Shown: positions 1 through 10,707 of the stretch, piece by piece
Layout of the letters: each line of letters begins with the position of its first letter
Position numbering within the stretch: the stretch's first letter is position 1
DNA from: CAVVAY01 sp963746465
GTDB lineage: Bacteria > Actinomycetota > Actinomycetes > JACCUZ01
Assembly (NCBI GenBank): GCA_963746465.1
Contig: CAVVAY010000014.1
Span: 1 to 64,000 of the forward strand
DNA length: 64,000 nucleotides
Direction of reading: 5' to 3'
Program-made: the position numbers and the translations under genes
The notes under the pieces: generated by a model
Databases searched by the model: none
The model's input: only the letters and a program-made list of their open reading frames with translations
What the model was told of the DNA's origin: nothing

Positions 1-150
1 GGCCGCGGGCGCCGACGCCGCCAGCGCCGCCCACACCACCCACCCGACGAACGCCGTGGCGAGCACCACCAGGGTCGCGACGAGGACCGGGCCCGGGCGG
101 CGCGGCGCGGCGCCGTAACGACCGGGGACGGGGGAGGACTGGGAGCTCAC
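1..150 (-). CDS. DUF4307 domain protein, N-terminal part only
   Basis: This is the first 50 codons of a minus-strand gene that runs off the left edge; the GTG start is at 150. The translation opens with a short polar stretch ending in GRYG and then one strongly hydrophobic segment (about residues 20-45). That is the layout of actinobacterial DUF4307 proteins: a short cytoplasmic tail, one membrane helix and an exported domain. Its position is diagnostic, because a DUF4307 gene is commonly divergent from mca in actinomycetes, and here mca starts 52 bases away. The function is unknown. The call rests on the N-terminus and neighbourhood only. Confidence 0.65.
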   Translation of the reverse strand, partial: MSSQSSPVPGRYGAAPRRPGPVLVATLVVLATAFVGWVVWAALAASAPAA

Positions 151-201
151 GGGGCACCTGTCGGCGGGGGGTGTCGGACTCGTGCGGAATGATTGTGTCT
201 T

Positions 202-1080
202 GTGAGCGAGCAGCTGAGGTTGATGGCGGTCCACGCGCACCCCGACGACGAGTCGAGCAAGGGTGCCGCGACGATGGCCAAGTACGTCGCCGAAGGCGTC
301 GACGTGCACGTCGTCACCTGCACCGGCGGGGAGCGCGGCTCGATCCTCAATCCCAAGCTGGCCCATGACGAGAACGTCCTGGCCAACCTCGCCGACGTCC
401 GGCGCAAGGAGATGGACACCGCCCGCGAGATCCTCGGGGTCCGTCAGGACTGGCTCGGCTGGGTCGACTCCGGGCTGCCCGAGGGCGACCCGCTGCCACC
501 ACTTCCCGATGGCTGCTTCGGCCTGATGGACGTCGAGGTCGCAGCCGAGCCGCTGGTACGCCTGGTCCGGTCCTTCCGGCCGCACGTCATGACGACGTAC
601 GACGAGAACGGCGGCTACCCGCACCCGGACCACATCATGTGCCACAAGATCGCCGCGCACGCGTTCGACGCCGCGGGCGACCCGGCGCGATACCCGGACG
701 CCGGAGAGCCGTGGCAGCCGTTGAAGCTCTACTACAACCAGACGTTCACCAAGGCACGCACCACCGCGCTGCACGAGGGCATGATCGCCCGCGGGCTCGA
801 GTCGCCGTACGGCGAGTGGCTGAAGAACTGGGAGGACCGCGAGGAGCGCAACATCACCACGCACGTGCCGTGCGGTGAGTACTTCGAGCTCCGCGACCGC
901 GCCTTGCTCGCCCACGCCACCCAGGTCGACCCGGACGGGCCGTGGTTCCACTGCCCGCTGGAGGTGCAGCGCGAGGTGTGGCCGACGGAGGACTTCGAGC
1001 TGGCTCGTTCCACGGTGCAGGCTCCGACGCCCGAGGACGACCTGTTCGCCGGCATCCGCGGCACCGCGGCAGCCCGATGA
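202..1080 (+). CDS. mca: Mycothiol S-conjugate amidase Mca
   Basis: A zinc-dependent LmbE/PIG-L family amidase. It cleaves mycothiol S-conjugates of electrophiles and drugs to a mercapturic acid, which is exported, plus GlcN-inositol, which is recycled into mycothiol. The protein is 292 aa, the usual Mca length. The metal-binding AHPDDE motif, followed by SSKG (which distinguishes Mca from MshB), lies at about residues 10-20, and the second signature GGYPHPDH is near residue 140. I start at GTG 202 (protein MSEQLRLMAV...) rather than the in-frame TTG at 193, because family members begin with this short lead into the first beta strand. The small membrane-protein gene downstream overlaps by ATGA, so the two are co-translated. 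MshB, the biosynthetic paralogue, is at 57025. Confidence 0.95.
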   Translation: MSEQLRLMAVHAHPDDESSKGAATMAKYVAEGVDVHVVTCTGGERGSILNPKLAHDENVLANLADVRRKEMDTAREILGVRQDWLGWVDSGLPEGDPLPPLPDGCFGLMDVEVAAEPLVRLVRSFRPHVMTTYDENGGYPHPDHIMCHKIAAHAFDAAGDPARYPDAGEPWQPLKLYYNQTFTKARTTALHEGMIARGLESPYGEWLKNWEDREERNITTHVPCGEYFELRDRALLAHATQVDPDGPWFHCPLEVQREVWPTEDFELARSTVQAPTPEDDLFAGIRGTAAAR

Positions 1081-1337
1081 CCGGCGGCGTACCGGGCCAG
1101 CTGAGCCTGCTGGTGCTGCGCGCGGTCGAGGAAAACGACGTGAGCCCGGGGGTCATCGGTTTCGTGGTGGTCGCGTCGCTCGGCGTCGCCACCTGGCTGC
1201 TGATCCGGTCGATGAACCGCCAGCTCAAGAAGATCGACCTGCCCGACGACGAGCCACCGGCCGGGCAGGACCCGACGGCCGGGCAGGACCCTCCGGCCGG
1301 CCCCGCCCCCGAGGAGCGAGGCTCAGCGGAGGGCTGA
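1077..1337 (+). CDS. Small single-pass membrane protein next to mca
   Basis: An 86-aa protein that starts at ATG 1077, inside the mca stop (ATGA overlap), which implies translational coupling. An alternative start at GTG 1140 gives the 65-aa form that begins directly at the transmembrane helix (MSPGVIGFVVVA) and may be the real one. After the helix comes a basic juxtamembrane stretch (RSMNRQLKKI) and a Pro/Ala/Gly-rich acidic tail with a short internal repeat (PPAGQDP, TAGQDP). Such small helix-plus-basic-tail proteins commonly accompany mca in actinomycetes; no function is known to me. The 3' end overlaps the convergent GGDEF-EAL gene by 15 bases. Confidence 0.7.
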   Translation: MTGGVPGQLSLLVLRAVEENDVSPGVIGFVVVASLGVATWLLIRSMNRQLKKIDLPDDEPPAGQDPTAGQDPPAGPAPEERGSAEG

Positions 1338-4300
1338 GTCCTCCTGCTGCGCCGGCAGAGCCTGCGCGGGCGTCCGGCCCTGCGTCTCGTCGGCGGCCCG
1401 CTCGACCGAGCGCTCCCAGTCACCGTCGCCGGGGCGCTCCAGCCCGGACAGGAACGTCGGGATCCGTTCGGCCGGCATCGGCACCGCGAGGTGGAACCCC
1501 TGACCGACGCTGTAGCCCAGCGACAGCAGCGAGCGCCACTGCTCCGGGCGCTCGATGCCCTCGGCGACGACGGCGGAGAGCCCGAGGGTGCCGGCCAGGT
1601 CGCGGATCGTGCGGACCAGGCCGGACTCGCTGTCGGTGCCGGGCAGCTGCTCGACGAACTCCTGGGCCAGCTTCAGCCCGTCGACCGGGAGCATCTGCAG
1701 GTAGGACAGCGACGAGTAGCCGGTGCCGAAGTCGTCGATGTAGAGGTGCACGCCGAGGGCGGCCAGGGCGTGCAGCCGCTCGACGATCACGCCGTCACCC
1801 GGCAGCAGGACGCTCTCGGTGATCTCGAGCACGACCGTGGAGGGTTCGATGCCGCTGGCGCGGATCGCGAGCCGGATGTCCTCGACGATGCCCGGGTCCT
1901 GCAGCTGGCGGCCGCTGACGTTCACCGCGATGTGCAGCTCGCTGTGCGTGTCGTGGTCGCGCTGCCAGCGGACCGTGTCCCGCAGTGCGGTGTGCAGGAC
2001 CATCCGGCCGAGGGGGACGATCAGTCCGGTCTCCTCGGCGAGCGAGATGAACTGGCCGGGCAGCAGCATGCCGAGGGTCGGGTGCTCCCAGCGGACCAAG
2101 GCCTCCAGCCCGATGATCTTCGCGGAGGCCAGGTCGACCAACGGCTGGTAGAAGACGACGAGCTCGCCGCGCTCGATGGCGTGCCGGAGGTCGCTGGTCA
2201 GCGACAGCCGGGCCAGGGCCGCCTCGTGCATGGTCGGCGCGAACACGGCGTACCGGTTCTTGCCGGCGTTCTTCGCGTCGTACAGCGCTAGGTCGGCGTT
2301 GCGCATCAGGTCCTCGGGTGACGCCGGACCGGCCTGGCCGACCGCGATGCCGATGCTCGCCCCGGTGGTGACCTCGGTCCCGCCGATCTCGAACGGCTGG
2401 GACAGCGCCTCGAGCAGGCGACGGGCGATGTCGGTGCAGTGGTCGTCACCCTCGACGTCCTCGAGCAGGATCGCGAACTCGTCGCCACCGAGCCGGGCAG
2501 CGGTGTCGCCGTCGCGCAGGCAGAGCCGAAGCCGACCGGTCATCTCGCGCAGCAGCTCGTCACCGGCCGCGTGGCCGAGGCTGTCGTTGACCGTCTTGAA
2601 GTCGTCCAGGTCGATGAACAGCACGCCGTAGCCGCCGGTGCCGCGGGCGCGGGCCATCGCGTGGCCGAGCCGGTCGCGGAACAGCGCCCGGTTAGCCAGC
2701 CCGGTCAGCGCGTCGTGGAAGGCCTGGTGGGTGAGCTGCTCCTCGAGCTGGTGTCGGTCGGTGATGTCGTGGCAGGTGACGACGAAGCCCATCAGGTCCT
2801 CGTCGATGACCTCGGTGACCACGGCGTCGACGTGCCGGATGCTGCCGTCCTCGCTGTCCAGGCGGACCTCGCCACGGGCCGGGCGGCCACCCTGGGCGAG
2901 GCTCACCAGGTCGCGCGCGGCCTCACGGTCGACGTCGGTGACGATCTCGAGCCAGTTCATGCCGAGCAGCTCCGGAGCCGGCAGGCCGACGATCGGCTCC
3001 ACCGCCGGCGTGACGTGCACGATCGTCAGGTCGTGGTCGAGGATGCAGATCACGTCGGAGGCGTACTGCAGCATCAGCCGCAGCCGTCGCTCCGCGCGCC
3101 GCTCGACCATGATCTCGCCGACGTCCAGCCGCTCCAGCGCCAGGTGCATCGTCGAGGCCAGCGACTGCAGTGCGGACACCGTGCGTGGGGACGGCGGCTG
3201 CTCCACCGCGATCACGGCACCCTCACGGGCCGGCCCGCGGGCCGGCAGCGCGACCAGGACGAGCGACCAGGTCGAGGAGACGCCGAGGGTGGCGTGCAGC
3301 AGGGACGGCCCGGCCAGGACGTCGATGCCCTGCTCGTGCTCGGGGAACAACGTGAGCTCCGCGGCGTCCAGGAAGGTCGCCAGGTCGGCGTCCTCGGTGG
3401 CCTGCGCCACGGTGCCGCCGGGGTCGCCGTCGACCCGCCACGACCGGCTGCCGGTCTGGTCGAGCAGGTCGATCGCGGCAGCCAGTGCCGCGTCGCGGAC
3501 ACCGGCCCGGTCGGCTGCTCCGACGAGGGGCCCGGTGGCGGTGCGCAGCACGTGCTCGCGGCGAAGGGTGCGGCGGAGCCGGCCGAGGAGGCTGACGATG
3601 CGTAGCAGCGCGAGGACGAACAGCATCACGGCGCTGCCGAGGACGACCGCCGCGGCGGCGACACCGTCGCCCAGCGGGTGGGTGACGACCAGAACCGGGG
3701 AGACCAGGCAGGCCAGCCCGAGCAGAACGACGAACCGCCAGGCCGAGGTGAGGCGGGCGCTGCCGGTGACCCGCTTCGGGTGCGCCATCGCCGGGTCCAG
3801 GCTTGCCAGGACGACCAGGGCGAAGGCGACGAACCAGCCGGCAGCCAGCTCCGGTCGGTCGGTGATGTCGGCCGCGAGCCCGGAGGCGACGCCGGTGAAC
3901 AGGGCCGCCAGCACCAGCCGGGCGGCTGCGTCGGCCGTGCCGACGACCGCGAAGCCCAGCCGGGTCGCGACGGCGAGCACCAGCAGGTGACCCAGCGGGT
4001 AGGCCCCGGTGGTGAGCGTGGCCAGCAGGTCGGTGTCGGTCTCGCGGATGAGCGGGTCGATCACGACCATCCAGCCGGCCTGCGCGGCCGCCACCGTGAC
4101 GACCAGGGCGTCGAGCAGGCTGTCCCGGTCGTGGCGGATCCGGTCGCGCTGGAACGCGGTCACGGCGCCCGCCAGCACGGCGAAGGCGAGCAGGCGCGGC
4201 AGGTCGGCGTAGGACGGGCCGTCCGGCTTGGTCAGGGCGATGGCATAGCCCACGCCGAGCAGGGCGATGCCGGCCGCCAGCAGCCAGCCAGGGAGGCGGT

Positions 4301-4478
4301 CCTGGGCGTGGCTGCGATGGGTGACGAGGACGACGGCCAGGGCGGCCAGCACGGCGAGGACGGCCCACAGGCTGGCGCGGACAGCGGTCGAAGGCGTGAC
4401 GAGGTAGGTGGCCGTGAGCAGCGCTGCTCCGCCGATCAGCGCACCTTGGAACGGCGCAGCCGGACCCCTGCCACCCAT
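1323..4478 (-). CDS. Membrane GGDEF-EAL protein with PAS domain (c-di-GMP turnover)
   Basis: A 1051-aa composite cyclic-di-GMP enzyme. The first 300 or so residues hold 8-10 hydrophobic segments forming a membrane sensor. A GAF-like linker follows, then a PAS domain (about 465-590), a GGDEF domain with intact GGDEF motif (about residue 660), and a C-terminal EAL domain with the EALVRWEHP metal site (about 790) and the DDFGTGYSSL loop. Both catalytic signatures look complete, so diguanylate cyclase and phosphodiesterase activities are both possible; which one dominates cannot be told. I choose ATG 4478, where the hydrophobic region begins and an AGAGGGG-like ribosome site sits about 10 bases upstream. 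The open frame extends further to 4787, but that part reads as low-complexity shadow of the divergent gene. The divergent neighbour starts at 4635. Confidence 0.93.
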   Translation of the reverse strand: MGGRGPAAPFQGALIGGAALLTATYLVTPSTAVRASLWAVLAVLAALAVVLVTHRSHAQDRLPGWLLAAGIALLGVGYAIALTKPDGPSYADLPRLLAFAVLAGAVTAFQRDRIRHDRDSLLDALVVTVAAAQAGWMVVIDPLIRETDTDLLATLTTGAYPLGHLLVLAVATRLGFAVVGTADAAARLVLAALFTGVASGLAADITDRPELAAGWFVAFALVVLASLDPAMAHPKRVTGSARLTSAWRFVVLLGLACLVSPVLVVTHPLGDGVAAAAVVLGSAVMLFVLALLRIVSLLGRLRRTLRREHVLRTATGPLVGAADRAGVRDAALAAAIDLLDQTGSRSWRVDGDPGGTVAQATEDADLATFLDAAELTLFPEHEQGIDVLAGPSLLHATLGVSSTWSLVLVALPARGPAREGAVIAVEQPPSPRTVSALQSLASTMHLALERLDVGEIMVERRAERRLRLMLQYASDVICILDHDLTIVHVTPAVEPIVGLPAPELLGMNWLEIVTDVDREAARDLVSLAQGGRPARGEVRLDSEDGSIRHVDAVVTEVIDEDLMGFVVTCHDITDRHQLEEQLTHQAFHDALTGLANRALFRDRLGHAMARARGTGGYGVLFIDLDDFKTVNDSLGHAAGDELLREMTGRLRLCLRDGDTAARLGGDEFAILLEDVEGDDHCTDIARRLLEALSQPFEIGGTEVTTGASIGIAVGQAGPASPEDLMRNADLALYDAKNAGKNRYAVFAPTMHEAALARLSLTSDLRHAIERGELVVFYQPLVDLASAKIIGLEALVRWEHPTLGMLLPGQFISLAEETGLIVPLGRMVLHTALRDTVRWQRDHDTHSELHIAVNVSGRQLQDPGIVEDIRLAIRASGIEPSTVVLEITESVLLPGDGVIVERLHALAALGVHLYIDDFGTGYSSLSYLQMLPVDGLKLAQEFVEQLPGTDSESGLVRTIRDLAGTLGLSAVVAEGIERPEQWRSLLSLGYSVGQGFHLAVPMPAERIPTFLSGLERPGDGDWERSVERAADETQGRTPAQALPAQQEDSALR

Positions 4479-4634
4479 TCGTCGCACCCCTCTGCCGCTG
4501 ACCCCGCCTCCGGGCGTCCCGTTCCCTATCGGCGCGTGGTCGGCGGACTTGATCCCTCCGGCGGGTAGTGCGGGCGATCGGCTGGCAGGCCATGATCGGT
4601 CCGGATCGGCCGTCCGGGCCGGAGAGGCGGACAG

Positions 4635-5759
4635 GTGCGCGAGCGCGTCGTGGTGCTGGGTGCGGGCCCGGCGGGGCTCTCGGTGGCGTCTGAGCTGCGG
4701 AGACGCGGCGTCGACCCACTGGTCGTCGACCGGGCGGAGGCGGTCGGGGCCAGCTGGCGCGGGCACTACGACCGCCTTCACCTGCACACCGCGCGACAGC
4801 TGTCCCAGCTGCCTGGTCTACGCATGCCGCGTAGATACGGGAGATATGTCGCCCGGGACGACGTCGTCGACTACCTCGAGCGGTATGCGGCTCATCACCA
4901 CCTGAGGACCTCGCTGGGCACCGAGGTCCGCCGGCTCGACCGGACCGGCGCCGGCTGGCAGGTCCAGACCGGCGTCGGCGACCTGCAGGCCGACCGGGTG
5001 GTGGTCGCGACCGGGTACAACCACACCCCGGTGATGCCCGACTGGCCCGGGCGGGACGGCTTCACCGGAGAGCTGGTGCACGCCGCGGCCTACCGCAACG
5101 CGGTGCCGTACACCGGTCGCGACGTGCTGGTGGTCGGGGCGGGCAACACCGGCGCCGAGATCGCCGTCGACCTGGTCGAGAGCGGCGCCCGGTCGGTCCG
5201 GCTCGCCGTACGGACCCCGCCGAACATCGTGCGCCGGGAGGTGGGCGGCCTGCCCTCGCAGGCGGTCAGCATGGTGGTGCGGCACGTCCCGCCGCCGGTG
5301 GTCGACCGGATGATCCGGGCGGTGCAGCGCGCCACGGTGCCGGATCTGGCCGAGCACGGCCTGCCCCGACCCGAGGTCGGCGTGTACACCCGCATCGTGC
5401 GCGACGGCGCCATCCCGATCATCGACGTCGGACTCATCGACGCGGTACGCCGGCAGCAGGTGGAGGTGGTCGCGGCGGTCGTCGCGCTGGACGGCGCCGA
5501 GGTCGTGCTCGCCGACGGCGCCCGGGTCGCACCGGATGCGGTCGTCGTGGCCGCCGGCTACCGCCGCGGGCTGGAGCCGCTCGTGGGTCACCTCGGCGTG
5601 CTGGACCCGGCCGGGCGTCCCCGGGTCACGGGCGCGCGGACCGACCCGGCCGCCCCCGGGATGTGGTTCACCGGCTACACCAACCCGATCAGCGGCAACC
5701 TCCGCGAGCTGGCGATCGACGCCCGGCGGATCGCCCGCGCCGTCCGCCGAGAGGTGTAG
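4635..5759 (+). CDS. FAD/NADPH-dependent monooxygenase-like oxidoreductase
   Basis: A 374-aa flavoprotein of the flavin-containing monooxygenase/YUCCA-like group, probably soluble. The FAD-binding GAGPAG motif is at residues 9-14 and is followed by the SW-RG-HYD-LHLHT segment typical of the group. A second Rossmann motif for NAD(P)H (VGAGNTGAEI) is near residue 167. The C-terminal ATGY-type motif appears as AAGYRRG, and near the end TGYTNPISGNLREL marks the usual C-terminal FAD contact. The substrate cannot be deduced. The start is GTG 4635, with GGAGAGG upstream. The next gene begins 27 bases after the stop, so the two may be co-transcribed. Confidence 0.9.
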   Translation: MRERVVVLGAGPAGLSVASELRRRGVDPLVVDRAEAVGASWRGHYDRLHLHTARQLSQLPGLRMPRRYGRYVARDDVVDYLERYAAHHHLRTSLGTEVRRLDRTGAGWQVQTGVGDLQADRVVVATGYNHTPVMPDWPGRDGFTGELVHAAAYRNAVPYTGRDVLVVGAGNTGAEIAVDLVESGARSVRLAVRTPPNIVRREVGGLPSQAVSMVVRHVPPPVVDRMIRAVQRATVPDLAEHGLPRPEVGVYTRIVRDGAIPIIDVGLIDAVRRQQVEVVAAVVALDGAEVVLADGARVAPDAVVVAAGYRRGLEPLVGHLGVLDPAGRPRVTGARTDPAAPGMWFTGYTNPISGNLRELAIDARRIARAVRREV

Positions 5760-5786
5760 CCACCGGCAGCCGGGCAGGATGGGGAG

Positions 5787-7813
<2,027 letters not shown>

Positions 7814-7817
<4 letters not shown>

Positions 7818-8272
7818 ACGTGTTGCAGATTCGGGACCTCACGGACGACGACCTTGCCGACATCGCGACCTGGACCTACGACGGGCCGTGGTCGGTCTAC
7901 GACTCGGACAGCCCCTTGGACCCGTCGCTCGGCTACTGGGCAGTGGTCGACACCACTGACGGCCGACTCTGGGGGTTCGCCTGCCTGGGCGAGGACGCGC
8001 GGGTGCCGGGGCTCGTCGAGACCGACGGCGTCCTTGACGTGGGGGTCGGGATGCGGCCCGAGCTGGTGGGCCAGGGGCGCGGCGCCGAGTTCGCTGCTGT
8101 CGTCCTCGACCTGGCCGAGACCCGCGGTGCCATGCGGCTGCGCGCGGTGGTCCAGGACTGGAACGCGCGCAGTCTCCGGTTGCTGGAGCAACTCGGCTTC
8201 GAGCGCACTGGCACCCACCCGGTCGGACCGGTGACATACGCCGTGCTGGAGCGTCCCGTCCGCCGAGGGTGA
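7814..8272 (+). CDS. GNAT family N-acetyltransferase
   Basis: A 152-aa acyl-CoA-dependent acetyltransferase of the GNAT fold. The acetyl-CoA pyrophosphate loop appears as VGMRPELVGQGRGAEF (consensus Q/R-x-x-G-x-G/A), and the C-terminal NARSLRLLEQLGF segment is the standard motif B helix. The start is the GTG overlapping the upstream stop codon, which implies translational coupling to the DUF255 gene. The substrate is unknown. Confidence 0.88.
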
Positions 8273-8290
8273 ACAGGGCTTGCACCGTGC

Positions 8291-8304
8291 TGTAATGGTG
8301 TAAT
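8291..8304 (+). promoter_or_regulatory. Direct repeat TGTAAT-TGTAAT; probable -10/leaderless start
   Basis: Two TGTAAT hexamers (8291-8296 and 8299-8304) are repeated with an 8-base period just before ATG 8314, with TTGCAC at 8280-8285 upstream. The second hexamer lies 9 bases from the start codon and there is no Shine-Dalgarno, so transcription probably begins at or next to the ATG. The repeat itself could also be a regulator-binding site; that is inference. Confidence 0.45.
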
Positions 8305-8313
8305 CATCGTTGC

Positions 8314-8853
8314 ATGACAACATCGAGCACACCGGACGAGACCACCGGGACGGTCCGCGGCTGGTTCACCGGCCGCCTGCCGCAGGAGTGGTTCACCGGA
8401 CCCGCCGAGGTGCGGGTCGACCGCGAGGAGATCACCGTCGTCGGCACCCTGGCGGCGCCCGACGTGGCCGCGGATGCCTCGGACGCCGAGCGGGCCGCCG
8501 CCGCGGACGGCCGGGCCCGCAGCTTCCGCGAGGACACCCGCGAGCAGCGGATGGCCATCGCGCGCGAGGCCGAGCACCGGTTCGACCGCAAGGTCGCCTG
8601 GGGTGTGGAGATCGACGGGCGGCGTGCGCTGTTCACCCACCTCGCCGTGCCGGTGATGACCCGGCTGCGGCAACCGGAGCGGATGGTGCTGGACACCCTG
8701 GTCGCTGCCGGTGTCGCGCGGTCGCGATCCGAGGCGCTGGCCTGGTCGGTGCGCCTGGTCGGTCGCAACGCCGAGGAGTGGCTCGGTGAGCTGCGGTCGG
8801 CGATGGAGCAGGTCGAACGGGTGCGCGCCCAGGGTCCTGACCAGACCGAGTAG
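8314..8853 (+). CDS. Hypothetical protein with possible ribbon-helix-helix-like C-terminus
   Basis: A 179-aa soluble, charged protein whose function I do not recognise. The N-terminal half includes an RGWFTGRLP-EWF segment and a beta-rich VRVDREEITVVGTL stretch. The middle is Ala/Glu/Arg-rich, with a probable helix (REDTREQRMAIAREAEHRFDR) of coiled-coil character. The C-terminus (MVLDTLVAAGVARSRSEALAWSVRLV) has the spacing of a CopG-like helix-turn-helix pair used by ribbon-helix-helix proteins, so DNA binding is possible. It stands alone, with its own promoter-like hexamers immediately upstream and no ribosome-binding site. Confidence 0.75.
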   Translation: MTTSSTPDETTGTVRGWFTGRLPQEWFTGPAEVRVDREEITVVGTLAAPDVAADASDAERAAAADGRARSFREDTREQRMAIAREAEHRFDRKVAWGVEIDGRRALFTHLAVPVMTRLRQPERMVLDTLVAAGVARSRSEALAWSVRLVGRNAEEWLGELRSAMEQVERVRAQGPDQTE

Positions 8854-8911
8854 AAGCCATCGCCTCGATGTGTTGCGACCGGTAGGTGATGTGACGACTT
8901 ACGTGTCGCTG

Positions 8912-10171
8912 TCAGCGCCGGTCGTGGCCTGACGGTCTGCGCAGTGTGGTCAGGTGTCCAGCGCGTTCGGGGTTGGTGTTGGGCCGGGGGGCTTGATCGG
9001 GGTCGACCCAGGGTGGCGGGATGACGTGGATGACGCCATCGATCAGCTCGACGGTCCAGCCGTCGTTGTGCACGACGCGGTGGTGGTGGTCGCAGAACAG
9101 GCAGCAGTTCTGCACCGAGGTCTCGCCGCCGTCCGCCCAGTGGATGCGGTGATGGGCCTCGGTCCACTCCGGGGGCCGACCGCAGCCGTTGAACGCTGAC
9201 CGGCCCGGACCAGTCGAGCGTGGCGCGTGAGCACCGAGCCGGCGCTGGAGGGTCTCCAGCGCCATGGTCACCGTGATGCTGGCTCGCGAGCCGTGCCGGG
9301 CCGGGGTGCCGCCGGCGATCGCGGCGCGCCGCAGCAGCTCGGCCAGAGCGTCGGCGTTGCGCTGCCCCACCGTGCGCAGGTCCGGCGTGCCCTCGGTGCT
9401 CGGTCGGGGCCCGGCCAGGGGCTGCAGCTGAGAGAGCAGCTCCGCGGTCAGCTCTGTGCCGAGCCTGCCGCGCACCTCGGAGGTGCCGTCGTTGTGCTGG
9501 CGGACCTCCAGGGTCTGCCGGGCCGCCTGGTGCGCCTCCTGCTCGGCCAGCCCGCCGCCGTCGTCGGCCGTCTCCAGGGTGTGCCGCAGGTGCCGGCCCA
9601 GCCTGGCCAGCTCCTTGGGGTCGTGGCGGACGGCGTGGGTGACCAGGAAGGCCTCCGCCTTTGCCACGACCGAGGACTCCAGCGAGCAGGGCAACTCAGC
9701 CAGCGTCTCGCAGGCCACCGACGCGTGCTCGCCGGACACATCACCGGCCGCGAACGCTCCCCGCAGCAGGACCCGGCCGCCGGCAGCAGCCGGTGCAGCA
9801 TCGGCGTGGTGGACCAGGGCACCCGACGGGTCGTCGTGCAGCGACCGGGAGGTGGTCACCAGCCGCCGCGCGGCGCCGGGATGCAGGTGCAGCCGGGCCC
9901 GCAGCCAGCCCGCCGTTGAGTGCGCCCCGGCGTCGGTGGCAGCGCCGCGGGCGTCGATCTCGCGGACCATGCCGTGCAACGCCGAGTCGGCCCGGCAGCG
10001 CGCACGGTGCACCGACTCAGCGGCCTCCAACAGCTCGGGACCGGACAGCATCCACAGCTCCCCGTCCGGGCCGGCAGAGCACTGCTGCACCACCCGCTCG
10101 ACCGCGGCCTGCAGAGCATCCAGCGCAGCCGCCATCGCCTGGCTGACCGGCGGCTCGAGGACCTCTGACAT
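8912..10171 (-). CDS. DUF222 / HNH endonuclease signature protein (13E12 type)
   Basis: A 419-aa member of the actinobacterial DUF222-HNH family (13E12 repeat family of mycobacteria). An N-terminal helical DUF222 region (about 1-300) is followed by an HNH motif with EAHH-IHWADGG near residue 345 and CDHHHRVVH near 370. Compared with family members as I know them, about 60-70 residues between SITVTMALETLQRRLG and the HNH core appear to be missing. That segment normally carries the R-x-ACDA-x-I-P-V-x-LG block and the first zinc-binding Cys of C-x-FPGC, which here reads SAFNGC. The reading frame stays open, so this is an in-frame loss. The mRNA is probably leaderless. The family's biological role is unclear. 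Confidence 0.85.
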   Translation of the reverse strand: MSEVLEPPVSQAMAAALDALQAAVERVVQQCSAGPDGELWMLSGPELLEAAESVHRARCRADSALHGMVREIDARGAATDAGAHSTAGWLRARLHLHPGAARRLVTTSRSLHDDPSGALVHHADAAPAAAGGRVLLRGAFAAGDVSGEHASVACETLAELPCSLESSVVAKAEAFLVTHAVRHDPKELARLGRHLRHTLETADDGGGLAEQEAHQAARQTLEVRQHNDGTSEVRGRLGTELTAELLSQLQPLAGPRPSTEGTPDLRTVGQRNADALAELLRRAAIAGGTPARHGSRASITVTMALETLQRRLGAHAPRSTGPGRSAFNGCGRPPEWTEAHHRIHWADGGETSVQNCCLFCDHHHRVVHNDGWTVELIDGVIHVIPPPWVDPDQAPRPNTNPERAGHLTTLRRPSGHDRR

Positions 10172-10177
10172 GACCTC

Positions 10178-10183
10178 AACCTA
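10178..10183 (-). promoter_or_regulatory. -10 hexamer TAGGTT of the DUF222/HNH gene
   Basis: On the minus strand TAGGTT is followed by 6 bases and then the ATG at 10171. No Shine-Dalgarno fits in that space. This is the TANNNT plus short-gap layout expected for a leaderless actinobacterial transcript. Confidence 0.5.
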
Positions 10184-10307
10184 GAGACCACCCCGGACAC
10201 AACCCCGACGCCGACATGCGGCGGAAAGCCTTTGCCCACAAGCGATCCCGGCCCAACTCGTCAGCCGGCCCGACCGCAACGAACGGTGACTGGCAGGATC
10301 GTGTGAC

Positions 10308-10697
10308 ATGACGAGTGCTGACGTGCGAGCGGTCCTCGCCGCGGCGGAACGTCGGGCGGAGGCGCTAGCCGCCGGAGACGTAGAGGTCCTGACCGAGCTG
10401 ATGCATCCGTCATTGCAATGGACGACGTTCACGGGGCAGGTGCTCTCTCGCGAGCAGTACATCGCGGGAAACGCGGGCGGCGACCTCACCTGGAGGTCGC
10501 AACGGCTGGACGACCCCGTCGTCGTGGTGGTGGGTGATACCGCGGTCCTGACCGCTCTTGTGACCGACGAGGTCACTAAAGAAGGACAGGATGCGACGTT
10601 CACGCTCCGCCTCACGCAGACCTGGGTGCGCGCCGAGAGCGGTTGGCAGTGCCTCGCGGGTCATGCCGGCCCGGAGGTCGGGCACGCCGGCCGGTGA
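10308..10697 (+). CDS. NTF2-like / SnoaL-like (DUF4440-type) protein
   Basis: A 129-aa protein with the cone-shaped NTF2-like fold signature. An N-terminal helix pair (AAAERRAEALAAGDVEVLTELM) leads into HPSLQWTTFTGQVLSREQYI and then a strand-rich region ending in LRLTQTWVRAESGWQCLAGHAG, where the Trp and His near the end line the cavity in many members. This group includes DUF4440 proteins, ketosteroid isomerase-like enzymes and accessory factors, so no reaction can be assigned. A CAGGAT hexamer at 10294-10299, 8 bases before the ATG, suggests its own leaderless promoter. Confidence 0.82.
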   Translation: MTSADVRAVLAAAERRAEALAAGDVEVLTELMHPSLQWTTFTGQVLSREQYIAGNAGGDLTWRSQRLDDPVVVVVGDTAVLTALVTDEVTKEGQDATFTLRLTQTWVRAESGWQCLAGHAGPEVGHAGR

Positions 10698-10707
10698 CGC
10701 GGTCCGG

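Noticed and set aside
193..201. TTG start of mca at 193
   Set aside because: The extra residues are not found in the family; GTG 202 gives the standard N-terminus.
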